This document shows positions 49,197-57,298 of a stretch of 64,000 bases of DNA, in pieces. The notes beneath the pieces are model-generated. The model saw only the letters and a program-made list of their open reading frames with translations. It had not been told where the DNA came from and did not search any database. The first letter of the stretch is position 1. Each line of letters starts with the position of its first letter. The position numbers and the translations under genes were made by a program. Source of the DNA: Streptomyces novaecaesareae (lineage in GTDB: Bacteria > Actinomycetota > Actinomycetes > Streptomycetales > Streptomycetaceae); NCBI RefSeq assembly GCF_000716875.1, contig NZ_JNWQ01000029.1, positions 1 to 64,000 on the forward strand, written 5' to 3'.

Positions 49197-50762
49197 GTGT
49201 TCGACACCCTTTCCGATCGCCTCGCAGCGACGTTCAAGAACCTCCGGGGCAAGGGCCGCCTGAGCGAGGCGGACATCGACGCCACCGCCCGCGAGATCCG
49301 CATCGCGCTGCTGGAGGCGGACGTCGCGCTGCCGGTCGTCCGGGCCTTCATCAAGCAGGTCAAGGAGCGGGCACTCGGTTCCGAGGTCTCCGGTGCGCTG
49401 AACCCGGCCCAGCAGATCATCAAGATCGTCAACGAGGAGCTCATCGCGATCCTCGGTGGCGAGACCCGCCGGGTGCGGTTCGCCAAGAGCGGCCCGACGG
49501 TCATCATGCTCGCCGGTCTGCAGGGTGCCGGTAAGACCACCCTCGCGGGCAAGCTCGGCCACTGGCTGAAGAAGCAGAAGCACACCCCGCTGCTGGTCGC
49601 CTGCGACCTCCAGCGCCCCAACGCGGTCAACCAGCTCCAGGTGGTCGCCGAGCGCGCCGGCGTGGCCTTCTACGGCCCGCAGCCGGGCAACGGTGTCGGC
49701 GACCCGGTGCAGGTGGCGAAGGACTCGATCGAGTACGCCAAGCAGAAGCAGTACGACGTCGTCGTCGTCGACACCGCCGGCCGCCTGGGCATCGACGCCG
49801 AGCTGATGCAGCAGGCCGCGGACATCCGCGCCGCGGTCGACCCGGACGAGGTCCTGTTCGTCGTCGACGCGATGATCGGCCAGGACGCGGTCACCACCGC
49901 GCAGGCCTTCCTCGACGGCGTGGACTTCACCGGCGTCGTGCTCTCCAAGCTCGACGGCGACGCCCGCGGCGGTGCCGCCCTGTCGGTCGCGCACGTCACC
50001 GGCCGGCAGATCATGTTCGCCTCCAACGGCGAGAAGGTCGACGACTTCGACGCCTTCCACCCGGACCGGATGGCCTCGCGCATCCTCGGCATGGGTGACG
50101 TCCTCTCGCTGATCGAGAAGGCCGAGCAGACCTTCTCGCAGGCCGAGGCGGAGAAGATCGCCGCCAAGCTGCGCGGCGGCCCGAAGGCCTTCACGCTGGA
50201 CGACTTCCTGTCCCAGCTGGAGCAGGTCCAGAAGATGGGCTCGATCTCCAAGCTGCTCGGCATGCTGCCCGGCATGGGCCAGATCCGCGACCAGATCAAC
50301 AACATCGACGACAAGGACGTCAACCGGGTCGGCGCGATCATCAAGTCGATGACCCCGGTCGAGCGCGCCGAGCCGGAGCTGATCAACGGCTCCCGCCGGG
50401 CCCGCATCGCCAAGGGCTCGGGCGTGCAGGTCGGCGAGGTGAAGAACCTGGTCGAGCGGTTCTTCGAGGCCCGCAAGATGATGTCCGCGATGGCCTCCGG
50501 CAAGGGCATGCCCGGCATGCCGGGGATCCCGGGCATGGGCGGCGGCGCGAAGAAGTCCGGCAAGAAGGCCCCGCAGGCCAAGGGCAAGCGCAAGAGCGGC
50601 AACCCGCTGAAGCGGGCGCAGGAGGAGGCCGCGGCCGCCGAGCGCCGCGCGCTCGGCCCGGGCGCGGGCCAGGGCCCGGCGGACGGCGGTGCGTTCGGCC
50701 TCGGCGCGGGCAAGGGCCCGGCCGACTTCGAGCTGCCCAAGGAGTTCAAGGACCTGCTGTAG
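49197..50762 (+). CDS. ffh: Signal recognition particle protein Ffh (SRP54)
   Basis: 521 aa from the GTG at 49197, the usual streptomycete start (MFDTLSDRLAATFKNLRGKG). An ATG at 49173 would add 8 residues. NG domain: P-loop GLQGAGKTTLAGKLG near 105, DTAGRLGIDAELM and SKLDGDARGGAAL. The M domain that binds the SRP RNA and signal sequences follows from about 310. The C-terminus has a Met/Gly/Pro-rich segment (GMPGMPGIPGMGGG), then a basic stretch and a Gly/Pro/Ala-rich tail. Confidence 0.96.
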   Translation: MFDTLSDRLAATFKNLRGKGRLSEADIDATAREIRIALLEADVALPVVRAFIKQVKERALGSEVSGALNPAQQIIKIVNEELIAILGGETRRVRFAKSGPTVIMLAGLQGAGKTTLAGKLGHWLKKQKHTPLLVACDLQRPNAVNQLQVVAERAGVAFYGPQPGNGVGDPVQVAKDSIEYAKQKQYDVVVVDTAGRLGIDAELMQQAADIRAAVDPDEVLFVVDAMIGQDAVTTAQAFLDGVDFTGVVLSKLDGDARGGAALSVAHVTGRQIMFASNGEKVDDFDAFHPDRMASRILGMGDVLSLIEKAEQTFSQAEAEKIAAKLRGGPKAFTLDDFLSQLEQVQKMGSISKLLGMLPGMGQIRDQINNIDDKDVNRVGAIIKSMTPVERAEPELINGSRRARIAKGSGVQVGEVKNLVERFFEARKMMSAMASGKGMPGMPGIPGMGGGAKKSGKKAPQAKGKRKSGNPLKRAQEEAAAAERRALGPGAGQGPADGGAFGLGAGKGPADFELPKEFKDLL

Positions 50763-50854
50763 TCCTTGGTGCTTGATTGCAATGGTCGATCACGGCGCTT
50801 GAACGTGTCGCTTGATCGTCCGGGGCTCTTCTGTGATCGGCCTTGATCGATTCC

Positions 50855-50895
50855 GCTCGGCCCGTCGTCCGGTATTTCCGGGTGGCGGGCCGAGC
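50855..50895 (+). terminator. Terminator of ffh
   Basis: GCTCGGCCCG (50855-50864) pairs with CGGGCCGAGC (50886-50895). An inner CCGG-TATTT-CCGG hairpin lies in the loop. It ends just before the next gene. Confidence 0.7.
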
Positions 50896-50915
50896 GCGTG
50901 TCCGATGATGAGGGC

Positions 50916-51440
50916 ATGCGAGTGATGATCAGGGCCCCGAGGGCCGAGGACGCCGTTGCGTACGCCGAAGCGGTCCGGCGGTCCGCCGAACACATCGGCC
51001 GGTGGAACCCGGTAGAGCCGGACGGGCTGCCCGAGCTGCTGGAGCGCCAGGGGGCGGGCCTGCACACCTTCCTGATCCTCGACCGGGAGACCGGCGGGCT
51101 GGTCGGCAAGGTGAACGTCGCCAACATCGTGATGGGCCGCTTCTGCAACGCCACGCTCGGCTACGACGCGTACCTGCCGTTCGCCGGCACCGGGCGGATG
51201 ACCGAGGGCATGCGGCTGGTCCTGGACCGCTGCTTCGCCCCGCAGTCGGCCGACGGGCTGGGGCTGCACCGACTGGAGATCAACGTGCAGCCGGAGAACG
51301 AGCGCTCGATCGCGATGGCCAAACGGCTGGGCTTCCGGCACGAGGGCTTCTCCCCGCGGATGCTGTTCCTGCAGGGCGACTGGCGCGACCACGAGCGGTT
51401 CGCGCTGACCGCCGAGGAGTGGCCGGGCGCCTCGGCATAG
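50916..51440 (+). CDS. GNAT acetyltransferase, RimJ/RimL type
   Basis: 174 aa from the ATG at 50916. A GTG at 50898 would add 6 residues. GNAT fold of the ribosomal-protein alanine N-acetyltransferase type: MIRAPRAEDAVAYAEAVRRS, FLILDRETGGLVGKVNV, LGYDAYLPFAGTGRMTEGM (acetyl-CoA loop) and LHRLEINVQPENERSIAMAK. The target could be a ribosomal protein terminus or another primary amine, and cannot be told from sequence. It stands alone between the ffh terminator and the ftsH relic. Confidence 0.88.
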   Translation: MRVMIRAPRAEDAVAYAEAVRRSAEHIGRWNPVEPDGLPELLERQGAGLHTFLILDRETGGLVGKVNVANIVMGRFCNATLGYDAYLPFAGTGRMTEGMRLVLDRCFAPQSADGLGLHRLEINVQPENERSIAMAKRLGFRHEGFSPRMLFLQGDWRDHERFALTAEEWPGASA

Positions 51441-51570
51441 CCGCTGGTGGGAGGCCCCGGGACGGCCGCCGGCACGGCCGCCGGTGGGGCGGCCTCGGGG
51501 TGGCCGTACGGGTGCTCGGGCGCGGCGTTGCGGTTGGCCCGCCCGATCACCTGTCCGTATCGTCCGACGG

Positions 51571-51762
51571 GTGACCGAACCCGTGCCGCCGCGTCAGACT
51601 CCCGACCAGCCCTGGCGCTCCGAGGGAGCCCCGCCCCCGCCCCCGCCGCGCCGTCGGATGCCCGGCGGTTGGGCCGGACTCGTCCTCACCGCCCTCGTGG
51701 TGTACCGCGCGGCGGGGGTGCCGCGGGGGGGTCGACTCCGGCGGGTTCGGTGGTTCTGGTGA
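51571..51762 (+). pseudogene. FtsH N-terminal relic
   Basis: From the GTG at 51571, 63 codons read MTEPVPPRQTPDQPWRSEGA, then a poly-Pro/Arg stretch, then GGWAGLVLTALVVY and an unrelated end RAAGVPRGG. The first 45 residues match the N-terminus of the second type of streptomycete FtsH, a membrane AAA+ zinc protease, as I remember it (Pro-rich leader, PWRxEGA, then the first TM segment). The AAA+ and protease domains are absent from the window. The frame leaves homology at the first membrane helix, close to a G7 run at 51725-51731, and ends shortly after. I remember an ftsH-type gene after ffh in related genomes, so this is probably the remains of that gene. Confidence 0.68.
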
Positions 51763-51763
51763 G

Positions 51764-51844
51764 TCCGGCGGTTCTGGTGGTTCCGACGGGTCTGGTGGTT
51801 CCGATGGGCCTGATGGGCCTGATGGGCCTGAAGGGTCTGAAGGG
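51764..51844 (+). repeat. Degenerate 9-bp tandem repeat (9 units)
   Basis: Nine units of 9 bases, such as TCCGGCGGT, TCTGGTGGT, TCCGATGGG, CCTGATGGG (twice) and TCTGAAGGG. It directly follows the ftsH relic. If one G of the G7 run were removed, the relic frame would pass into a Gly/Ser/Asp-rich tail (SGGSDG, then DGPDGPEGSEG) with a stop near 51863. The origin is likely slippage in sequence freed from selection, or the remnant of a Gly-rich tail. Confidence 0.8.
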
Positions 51845-51916
51845 AAGTCGCTCGGCCGGGCGTGAAGCCGGTTGCCGGGGGCGCTCGCCGAGGTGGCGGG
51901 CGCCCCTGGTTCGCGT

Positions 51917-52744
51917 CTACCGCCGTGGCCGCTCGGCGACCAGGTAGCGGAACACGTTCTCCATCCGGACCGAGCCGTCCGGGCGCAGGTACGGCTGCAG
52001 CGCCTCCTCCAGCTCCTTGGCCACCAGCGAGGCGCCGGAGAACTCCTCGGCCGCCTCGAACAGGCCGGTGGAGAGCAGGCCGCGCACCGCGCTGTCGAGG
52101 TCCGCGTAGGCGAACGGGCAGGCCACCCGCCCGCTGCCGGCCGGTCGCAGGCCGGCCGGGGCGAGCAGGTCCTCCAGCGCTCCGGGCGCGCTCAGCTCGA
52201 AGGGGTCGCGCGCGGTGGTCCGGCCCGCCATCCGCCGGGCCACGTCCAGCACCGGGGCGCTCGCGCAGCGCTCCGGCGGGCCCCAGACGGCGAGCACCAC
52301 GTGCCCGCCCGGCAGCGCGAGCCGGGCGGCCTCGGCCACCACCGGGCGGGGCGCGGCGGCACCGGGCAACTGCTCGAAGACCGTCACCAGCGAATGGGCC
52401 GAGCGGGGGACGGCGGCGGTCGGCCGGGACCCGGCGCACACCCGCAGCCGGCGGCCGTGCGCCAGCTCGCGCAGCTCCTCCCGCGGCTCCTGCCCGGCGA
52501 CCTGGGCGCCCCGTCCGGCGGCGAGCAGCAGGGCCAGTCCGGACCGGCAGCCCAGACCCAGCACACTGCTCGCCGGGCCGACCTCCAGCCGGTCGTAGAC
52601 CGCCTCGTAGAGCGGCACCAGCATGCGTTCCTGGATCTCCGCCCAGTCGCGCGCCCGCGCGGGCGCGGCGGCCCCGGGCTGCGGGTGGTGCGCCTGTGCG
52701 CCCGTTGGTCGTACGGCTGTGCCGGTCGTCCGAGCTGAAGCCAT
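51917..52744 (-). CDS. SAM-dependent methyltransferase-like protein
   Basis: 275 aa from the ATG at 52744 after GGGAGG. Class I methyltransferase pattern with WAEIQERMLVPLYEAVYDRL, motif I as SSVLGLGCRSGLALLL, and ARLALPGGHVVLAVWGP as the post-motif strand. Motif I is degenerate: the usual D-x-G-x-G-x-G is LGLGCRSG. SAM binding may be weakened or the protein may have changed function. Substrate unknown. It lies beyond the ftsH relic, convergent with the GNAT gene and divergent from proS. Confidence 0.78.
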   Translation of the reverse strand: MASARTTGTAVRPTGAQAHHPQPGAAAPARARDWAEIQERMLVPLYEAVYDRLEVGPASSVLGLGCRSGLALLLAAGRGAQVAGQEPREELRELAHGRRLRVCAGSRPTAAVPRSAHSLVTVFEQLPGAAAPRPVVAEAARLALPGGHVVLAVWGPPERCASAPVLDVARRMAGRTTARDPFELSAPGALEDLLAPAGLRPAGSGRVACPFAYADLDSAVRGLLSTGLFEAAEEFSGASLVAKELEEALQPYLRPDGSVRMENVFRYLVAERPRR

Positions 52745-52962
52745 CGCGGCCTCCCATCCGGTCCTTCGGTGTGCTGCTACGGCTCCCCCAAAGTCCCGCC
52801 CCACTCCAGCGAACAGCGGGTCGGGCCCGGCGTCCAGAGGGGTGCAGGGTGGTGCGCCCGTGTCGCGGTAGTGCGCCCCCCGTCGGGCGACCCGGAGCGC
52901 CGCCCACGCGGGGGTGTGATACCGATTCGAAGTCAGGGGGCCACTCCCCGTACCATTCGCCC

Positions 52963-54375
52963 ATGGCTAAGGCACCCGTTCTCACCCCTCAGGCGGAAGA
53001 CTTCCCGCGCTGGTACCAGGACCTCATCAACAAGGCCGAGCTGGCCGACAACGGTCCGGTGCGCGGCACCATGGTCATCCGACCGTACGGCTACGGCCTG
53101 TGGGAGCGGATGCAGCAGGAGATGGACGCGCGGATCAAGAAGGCCGGCGCGCAGAACGCCTACTTCCCGATGTTCATCCCGCAGTCCTACCTGACCAAGG
53201 AAGCGGAGCACGTCGAGGGCTTCGCCCCCGAGCTCGCGGTGGTCACCCACGGCGGCGGCAAGCAGCTGGAGGAGCCGGTCGTCGTCCGGCCGACCTCCGA
53301 GACGATCATCAACGAGTACTTCTCGAAGTGGGTGCAGAGCCACCGCGACCTGCCCCTGCTGATCAACCAGTGGGCCAACGTGGTCCGTTGGGAGCTGCGC
53401 CCGCGCGTCTTCCTGCGCACCACCGAGTTCCTCTGGCAGGAGGGCCACACCGCCCACGCCACCTACGAGGACGCCCGCGACTACGCGTCGATGATCCACA
53501 CCCAGGTCTACGGCGACTTCATGACCAACGTGCTCGGCATCGACGTCGTGCTCGGCCGCAAGACCGCCAAGGAGCGCTTCGCCGGCGCCATCAACACCCT
53601 CACCCTTGAGGGCATGATGGGCGACGGCAAGGCGCTGCAGATGGGCACCAGCCACGAGCTGGGCCAGAACTTCGCCAAGGCGTTCAACACCACCTACCAG
53701 CTGCAGGGCGCCGAGCGCGAGTACGTCTGGCAGACCTCCTGGGGCGTCTCGACCCGCATGGTCGGCGGCCTGATCATGTCCCACGGCGACGACAACGGCC
53801 TGCGGGTGCCCCCGCGCCTGGCCGCCGTCCAGGCCGTCGTGCTGGCGATCAAGGGCGACGACGCGGTCATTGCCAAGGTCCGCGAGATCGGCGCCCAGCT
53901 GGAGGCCGTCGGCATCCGCGTCGTGGTCGACGACCGCACCGACACCCCGTTCGGCCGCCGGGCCGTCGACTGGGAGCTCAAGGGCGTCCCGCTGCGCATC
54001 GAGGTCGGCCCGCGCGACCTGGAGAACGGCACCGCGATGCTGGCCCGCCGCATCCCGGGCGGCAAGGAGCCGGTCTCCATCGACGCCCTGGCGACGCTGC
54101 TCCCGGGCATCCTGGAGGAGGACCAGGCGCTGCTGCTGCGCCAGTCCCGCGAGCGCCGCGAGGCCCGTACGGTCGACGTCAAGACCCTCGACGAGGCCAT
54201 CGAGGCCGCCGCGACCGGCTGGGGCCGGATCTCCTGGGCCGACCTCGGCGCGGAGGGCGAGGCCAAGCTGGCCGAGCAGGGCGTCACGGTGCGCTGCATC
54301 GTCGCGGCCGACGGTTCGGTGCCGCAGACGGATGACCAGGACGGCAATATCGCGATCGTCGCCCGCGCGTACTGA
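52963..54375 (+). CDS. proS: Proline--tRNA ligase, archaeal/eukaryotic-like (type 3)
   Basis: 470 aa, ATG start. Class II aminoacyl-tRNA synthetase with motif 2 FLRTTEFLWQEGHTAHAT, RPTSETIINEYFSKW before it and motif 3 GLIMSHGDDNGLRVPPRLA. The anticodon-binding domain follows (VVVDDRTDTPFGRRAVDWEL) and then the C-terminal extension seen in archaeal and eukaryotic ProRS. The editing insertion of bacterial ProRS (about 180 residues between motifs 2 and 3) is absent. This family coexists with a bacterial-type ProRS in many streptomycetes. Whether a second one exists here cannot be seen in the window. Confidence 0.94.
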   Translation: MAKAPVLTPQAEDFPRWYQDLINKAELADNGPVRGTMVIRPYGYGLWERMQQEMDARIKKAGAQNAYFPMFIPQSYLTKEAEHVEGFAPELAVVTHGGGKQLEEPVVVRPTSETIINEYFSKWVQSHRDLPLLINQWANVVRWELRPRVFLRTTEFLWQEGHTAHATYEDARDYASMIHTQVYGDFMTNVLGIDVVLGRKTAKERFAGAINTLTLEGMMGDGKALQMGTSHELGQNFAKAFNTTYQLQGAEREYVWQTSWGVSTRMVGGLIMSHGDDNGLRVPPRLAAVQAVVLAIKGDDAVIAKVREIGAQLEAVGIRVVVDDRTDTPFGRRAVDWELKGVPLRIEVGPRDLENGTAMLARRIPGGKEPVSIDALATLLPGILEEDQALLLRQSRERREARTVDVKTLDEAIEAAATGWGRISWADLGAEGEAKLAEQGVTVRCIVAADGSVPQTDDQDGNIAIVARAY

Positions 54376-54555
54376 CATCCGTTCGGGGTCCGTTGTCCGC
54401 AGGGACGGCTGTTACCTGTGGGTAATGGCCGTTCGCGGAGACATTTGCCCGGAATGCGGATGAGTAAGAATCCGGTAACTCTTCCGAGCGAGTCCGGATG
54501 GCGGACATCCCTACTGGCCGGTCAACTCCCGGTATTAACGGAATAGCGGTACGGT

Positions 54556-54600
54556 GTACGGCCCGTGGCCCTGTCAATCGGACGGGACCACGGGCCGTAC
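54556..54600. terminator. Inverted repeat downstream of proS
   Basis: 13-bp perfect arms GTACGGCCCGTGG (54556-54568) and CCACGGGCCGTAC (54588-54600) with a 19-base loop. It lies 180 bases after proS within a 429-base gap (54376-54804) that has no gene. It may be a terminator, a regulatory site or an RNA structure. Confidence 0.5.
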
Positions 54601-54770
54601 GTCCCGGGGGCGACAGCCCGCTCCCGTACGGAATTCCTCAGGCGCGCCGACTCTGCGGCGGGCCGAAACCGGCAGGGGGTTGGTCTTGCGTCAGATCCGG
54701 AGCGCGCAATTCGCGCGCGGCCTTGCATTCCTGGGAGTTCCCTGTGAATTCCCGGAGAACGGGAACATGC

Positions 54771-54796
54771 GGAACATCGGCTCGCACTCCATCGTT
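54771..54796 (+). promoter_or_regulatory. ECF-type promoter candidate of the zincin-like gene
   Basis: GGAAC (54771-54775), exactly 18 bases, then GTT (54794-54796). This resembles the GGAAT-N18-GTT and GGAAC-N15-18 promoters of streptomycete SigR and SigE. The start codon follows 9 bases after GTT, so the transcript would be leaderless. Candidate only. Confidence 0.4.
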
Positions 54797-54804
54797 GGTC
54801 TAGC

Positions 54805-55383
54805 GTGAGCACGACACAGCCCCTCGTTCTCGCGGCCGAACTGGCCGCCGCCTGGAGTGACATCCAGGCCTACCACCAGGACCTCCCCGACCTGGCCTCG
54901 CCCGAGGCCCTGATCGGCGAATCCTCCTCGGCCTGTGGAACGCGGCTCGGTTTCGAGCGGCTCCTCCACGAGGCTGCCCATGGTCTGGCCGCGGCCCGGG
55001 ACATCCGGGACACCTCGCGGGCCGGCCGCTACCACAACCGGCGCTTCCTGATGCTGGCCTCCGAGCTGGGCCTGGCGCACCCGATCGAGCCGCACGCGAG
55101 CAGCGGCTTCTCCCAGGTGACCATGCTCAAGGAGACCCAGGAACGCTACGCCGGGACCATCGAGCGCCTGGACCGTGCCCTCGGCGCGCACCAGGAAGCG
55201 GTGGCCGGCGACGGCGCGACGCGTGCCTTCCGCGGCCCGGCCGCCCGGCACGGCTCCTCCGGGGGCGGCGTCCGGGTCAAGGCGGTCTGCGGCTGCGGAC
55301 GCAACGTCCGGGTCGTACCGTCGGTGCTCGCACAGGCGTCCATCGTCTGCGGCGCGTGCCAGCAGCCGTTCAAGATCGCGTAG
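54805..55383 (+). CDS. Zincin-like protein with C-terminal zinc ribbon (192 aa)
   Basis: 192 aa, GTG start. A putative zinc-peptidase HExxH motif is present as LLHEAAHGLAAARDIRDTSR, within the conserved block RAGRYHNRRFLMLASELGL. The C-terminus carries two Cys pairs (VKAVCGCGRNVRVVPSV and VCGACQQPF), resembling a zinc ribbon. This combination recalls SprT-like proteins. I remember similar proteins in streptomycetes annotated only as hypothetical. A protease or DNA-repair role like SprT is inference. The gene stands alone, with an ECF-like promoter. Confidence 0.8.
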   Translation: MSTTQPLVLAAELAAAWSDIQAYHQDLPDLASPEALIGESSSACGTRLGFERLLHEAAHGLAAARDIRDTSRAGRYHNRRFLMLASELGLAHPIEPHASSGFSQVTMLKETQERYAGTIERLDRALGAHQEAVAGDGATRAFRGPAARHGSSGGGVRVKAVCGCGRNVRVVPSVLAQASIVCGACQQPFKIA

Positions 55384-55746
55384 TCGGCCGGTGGCCGGCC
55401 GGACTGCTGTGCGGGCAGCGGTCCGACGGGCGAGCGAGCGGTACGAGCGCGTGCGAGCAGGTACGAGTGAGTGAGTCCGTGCTGTGCGGCGGGACGGTCG
55501 TACGGCACGGCAGTGGTGAATCCGTGGGGTGGACCGGGGGCGGGGGCTCCCGGTCGAACCCTGATCGGTCCCCGGGCCCGAGTGCAGGCGGTTCGCGCCG
55601 GTATGGCAGAATGGACAGCTGAGTACTCGGCAGCCGAGCAGGACCCCTCTCTCCTACGGCTGGCGTGTCCCTTGAACGGTCCGCCCCGCAACCCCACGCG
55701 TTGGCGAGCCCGCTCACCCACGTCAACACCAGGAGAATCCACTCCC
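55384..55746. other. 363-base region upstream of rpsP
   Basis: No gene is supported. The first part contains GAGC/GAGT-rich direct repeats (GAGCGGTACGAGCG and GAGCAGGTACGAGTGAG near 55434-55475). The last part is the leader of rpsP, with GGAG before the start. A possible promoter near 55600 (GGTATGGCAGAAT) is weak. Confidence 0.35.
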
Positions 55747-56175
55747 GTGGCAGTCAAGATCAAGCTGAAGCGTCTCGGCAAGATTCGCTCCCCGCACTAC
55801 CGCATCGTCATCGCCGACTCGCGCACCAAGCGTGACGGTCGTGCGATCGAGGAGATCGGCATCTACCAGCCGACCTACAACCCCTCGAAGATCGAGGTCG
55901 ACAGCGACCGCGCCCAGTACTGGCTGTCCGTCGGCGCCCAGCCGACCGAGCCGGTGCTCGCCATCCTGAAGCTGACCGGCGACTGGCAGAAGTTCAAGGG
56001 CCTGCCGGCTCCGGCGCCGCTGAAGGTCGCGGAGCCGAAGGTCGAGGACTTCTCGCACCTGTTCGCCAAGGCCGTCGCCGGCTTCGAGGACGCCACCACC
56101 GGCGTCGCCATCACCCCGAAGGCCAAGAAGTCGGACAAGGCCGAGGCTGAGGCCGACGCCGCCGCCGAGGCCTGA
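55747..56175 (+). CDS. rpsP: 30S ribosomal protein S16
   Basis: 142 aa, GTG start. S16 core: [20 protein letters not shown], then [16 protein letters not shown] and [13 protein letters not shown]. The core ends near residue 80, and the remaining 60 residues are the Ala/Lys/Glu-rich extension seen in actinobacteria. It is the first gene of the rpsP-khpA-rimM-trmD-rplS group. Confidence 0.97.
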   Translation: MAVKIKLKRLGKIRSPHYRIVIADSRTKRDGRAIEEIGIYQPTYNPSKIEVDSDRAQYWLSVGAQPTEPVLAILKLTGDWQKFKGLPAPAPLKVAEPKVEDFSHLFAKAVAGFEDATTGVAITPKAKKSDKAEAEADAAAEA

Positions 56176-56177
56176 TC

Positions 56178-56417
56178 GTGATCGAGGACGCCCTCGACCA
56201 CCTGGTGAAGGGCATCGTCGAGCACCCCGACGAGGTGCAGGTGCGCTCGCGCAACCTGCGTCGGGGTAACACCATCGAGGTGCGGGTGCACCCCGATGAC
56301 CTCGGCAAGGTGATCGGCCGGGGCGGCCGCACGGCGCGCGCTCTGCGCACCGTGGTCGGCGCCCTCGGCGGTCGCAACGTCCGGGTCGACCTGGTCGACG
56401 TGGACAACATTCGCTGA
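56178..56417 (+). CDS. khpA: KH-domain RNA-binding protein KhpA
   Basis: 79 aa, GTG start 2 bases after the rpsP stop. A single KH domain with the GxxG loop as [15 protein letters not shown]. KhpA-type proteins act as small RNA chaperones, often with KhpB/Jag. The gene is conserved between rpsP and rimM in Gram-positive bacteria. Confidence 0.94.
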   Translation: MIEDALDHLVKGIVEHPDEVQVRSRNLRRGNTIEVRVHPDDLGKVIGRGGRTARALRTVVGALGGRNVRVDLVDVDNIR

Positions 56418-56448
56418 CGCAGCTGCTCGTTCAGCCGTCAGGGCTTGG

Positions 56449-56486
56449 GGCCGACCGGGACGCATGTCGTCCCGGTCGGCCTTTTC
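56449..56486 (+). terminator. Strong terminator between khpA and rimM
   Basis: 14-bp perfect stem GGCCGACCGGGACG (56449-56462) and CGTCCCGGTCGGCC (56468-56481), loop CATGT, then TTTTC. It is a classical intrinsic terminator placed within what is usually treated as one operon. Confidence 0.85.
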
Positions 56487-56490
56487 TCGT

Positions 56491-56577
56491 TTCCTCGCAC
56501 CACCCTTCGTCTTCGCACCACCCCTTCGCCCCAACCCTTTGCACCACCCCTTCGCACCACCCTTCGCATCGCGTCGT
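56491..56577 (+). repeat. C-rich repeats of about 12-13 bp before rimM
   Basis: About five degenerate copies of TTCGCACCACCC(C) between the terminator and rimM, at 56493 (CTCGCACCACCC), 56511, 56539 (TTTGCACCACCCC), 56551 and 56563. The purine-poor strand would give an unstructured leader. Confidence 0.75.
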
Positions 56578-56618
56578 GCCTTTCGCTTCGGCCCAGGAAC
56601 TCCAGGAGAACGATCACC

Positions 56619-57266
56619 GTGCAGCTCGTCGTCGGCAGGATCGGCCGTGCCCACGGCATCAGGGGGGACGTCAGCGTCGAGGTCCGCACCGACGAGCCGG
56701 AACTCCGGCTCGGCCCGGGTGCCGTCCTGCTCACCGACCCTGCGTCCGCCGGGCCGCTGACCGTCGAATCCGGCAAGGTGCACAGCGGTCGGCTGCTGCT
56801 GCGCTTCGCCGGCGTCAAGGACCGCACCGCGGCCGAGGCCCTCCGGGGGACCCTGCTCATCTCCGAGGTCGACCCGGAGGAGCGTCCCGACGATCCGGAG
56901 GAGTACTACGACCACCAGCTCATCGGCCTGGACGTGGTGCTGCTCGACGGCACCCCGGTCGGCGAGCTGACCGAGGTGGTCCACCTGCCGTACCAGGACC
57001 TGCTCACGGTGAAGAAGGCCGACGGGACGGAGGTGCTGGTGCCCTTCGTCACCCAGATCGTGCCGACCATCGACCTGGAGAACCAGCGCGCGGTGATCAC
57101 CCCGCCGGCCGGGCTGATCGACCCGGACCAGGCCGACGTCGCCGGTACGTCCTCGGCCGAGCGCACCAAGGGTTCGGAGGGTTCGGAGGGCGTGGAGGGC
57201 GCGGAGGAGGCCGAGGGCTCGACGGGGACCTCGAAGGGGACCGAGGGTTCGGGGGAGTCGGAGTGA
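56619..57266 (+). CDS. rimM: Ribosome maturation factor RimM
   Basis: 215 aa from the GTG at 56619 after [27 protein letters not shown] is the RimM signature, with [13 protein letters not shown] and [20 protein letters not shown] in the PRC-barrel domain. It helps 30S maturation by binding S19. The C-terminal 40 residues are a low-complexity Glu/Gly/Ser/Thr tail with SEG-type repeats. A terminator and repeat region upstream suggest its own promoter. Confidence 0.95.
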   Translation: MQLVVGRIGRAHGIRGDVSVEVRTDEPELRLGPGAVLLTDPASAGPLTVESGKVHSGRLLLRFAGVKDRTAAEALRGTLLISEVDPEERPDDPEEYYDHQLIGLDVVLLDGTPVGELTEVVHLPYQDLLTVKKADGTEVLVPFVTQIVPTIDLENQRAVITPPAGLIDPDQADVAGTSSAERTKGSEGSEGVEGAEEAEGSTGTSKGTEGSGESE

Positions 57267-57298
57267 CCGTCGAGGAGAGCGGCGGTGTGCAGAGCGGC

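Noticed and set aside
55434..55475. GAGC/GAGT repeats upstream of rpsP as a third copy of the dispersed element
   Set aside because: They share only the short GAGCG words and lack the GCGCCGACCGTCGGCGC core.
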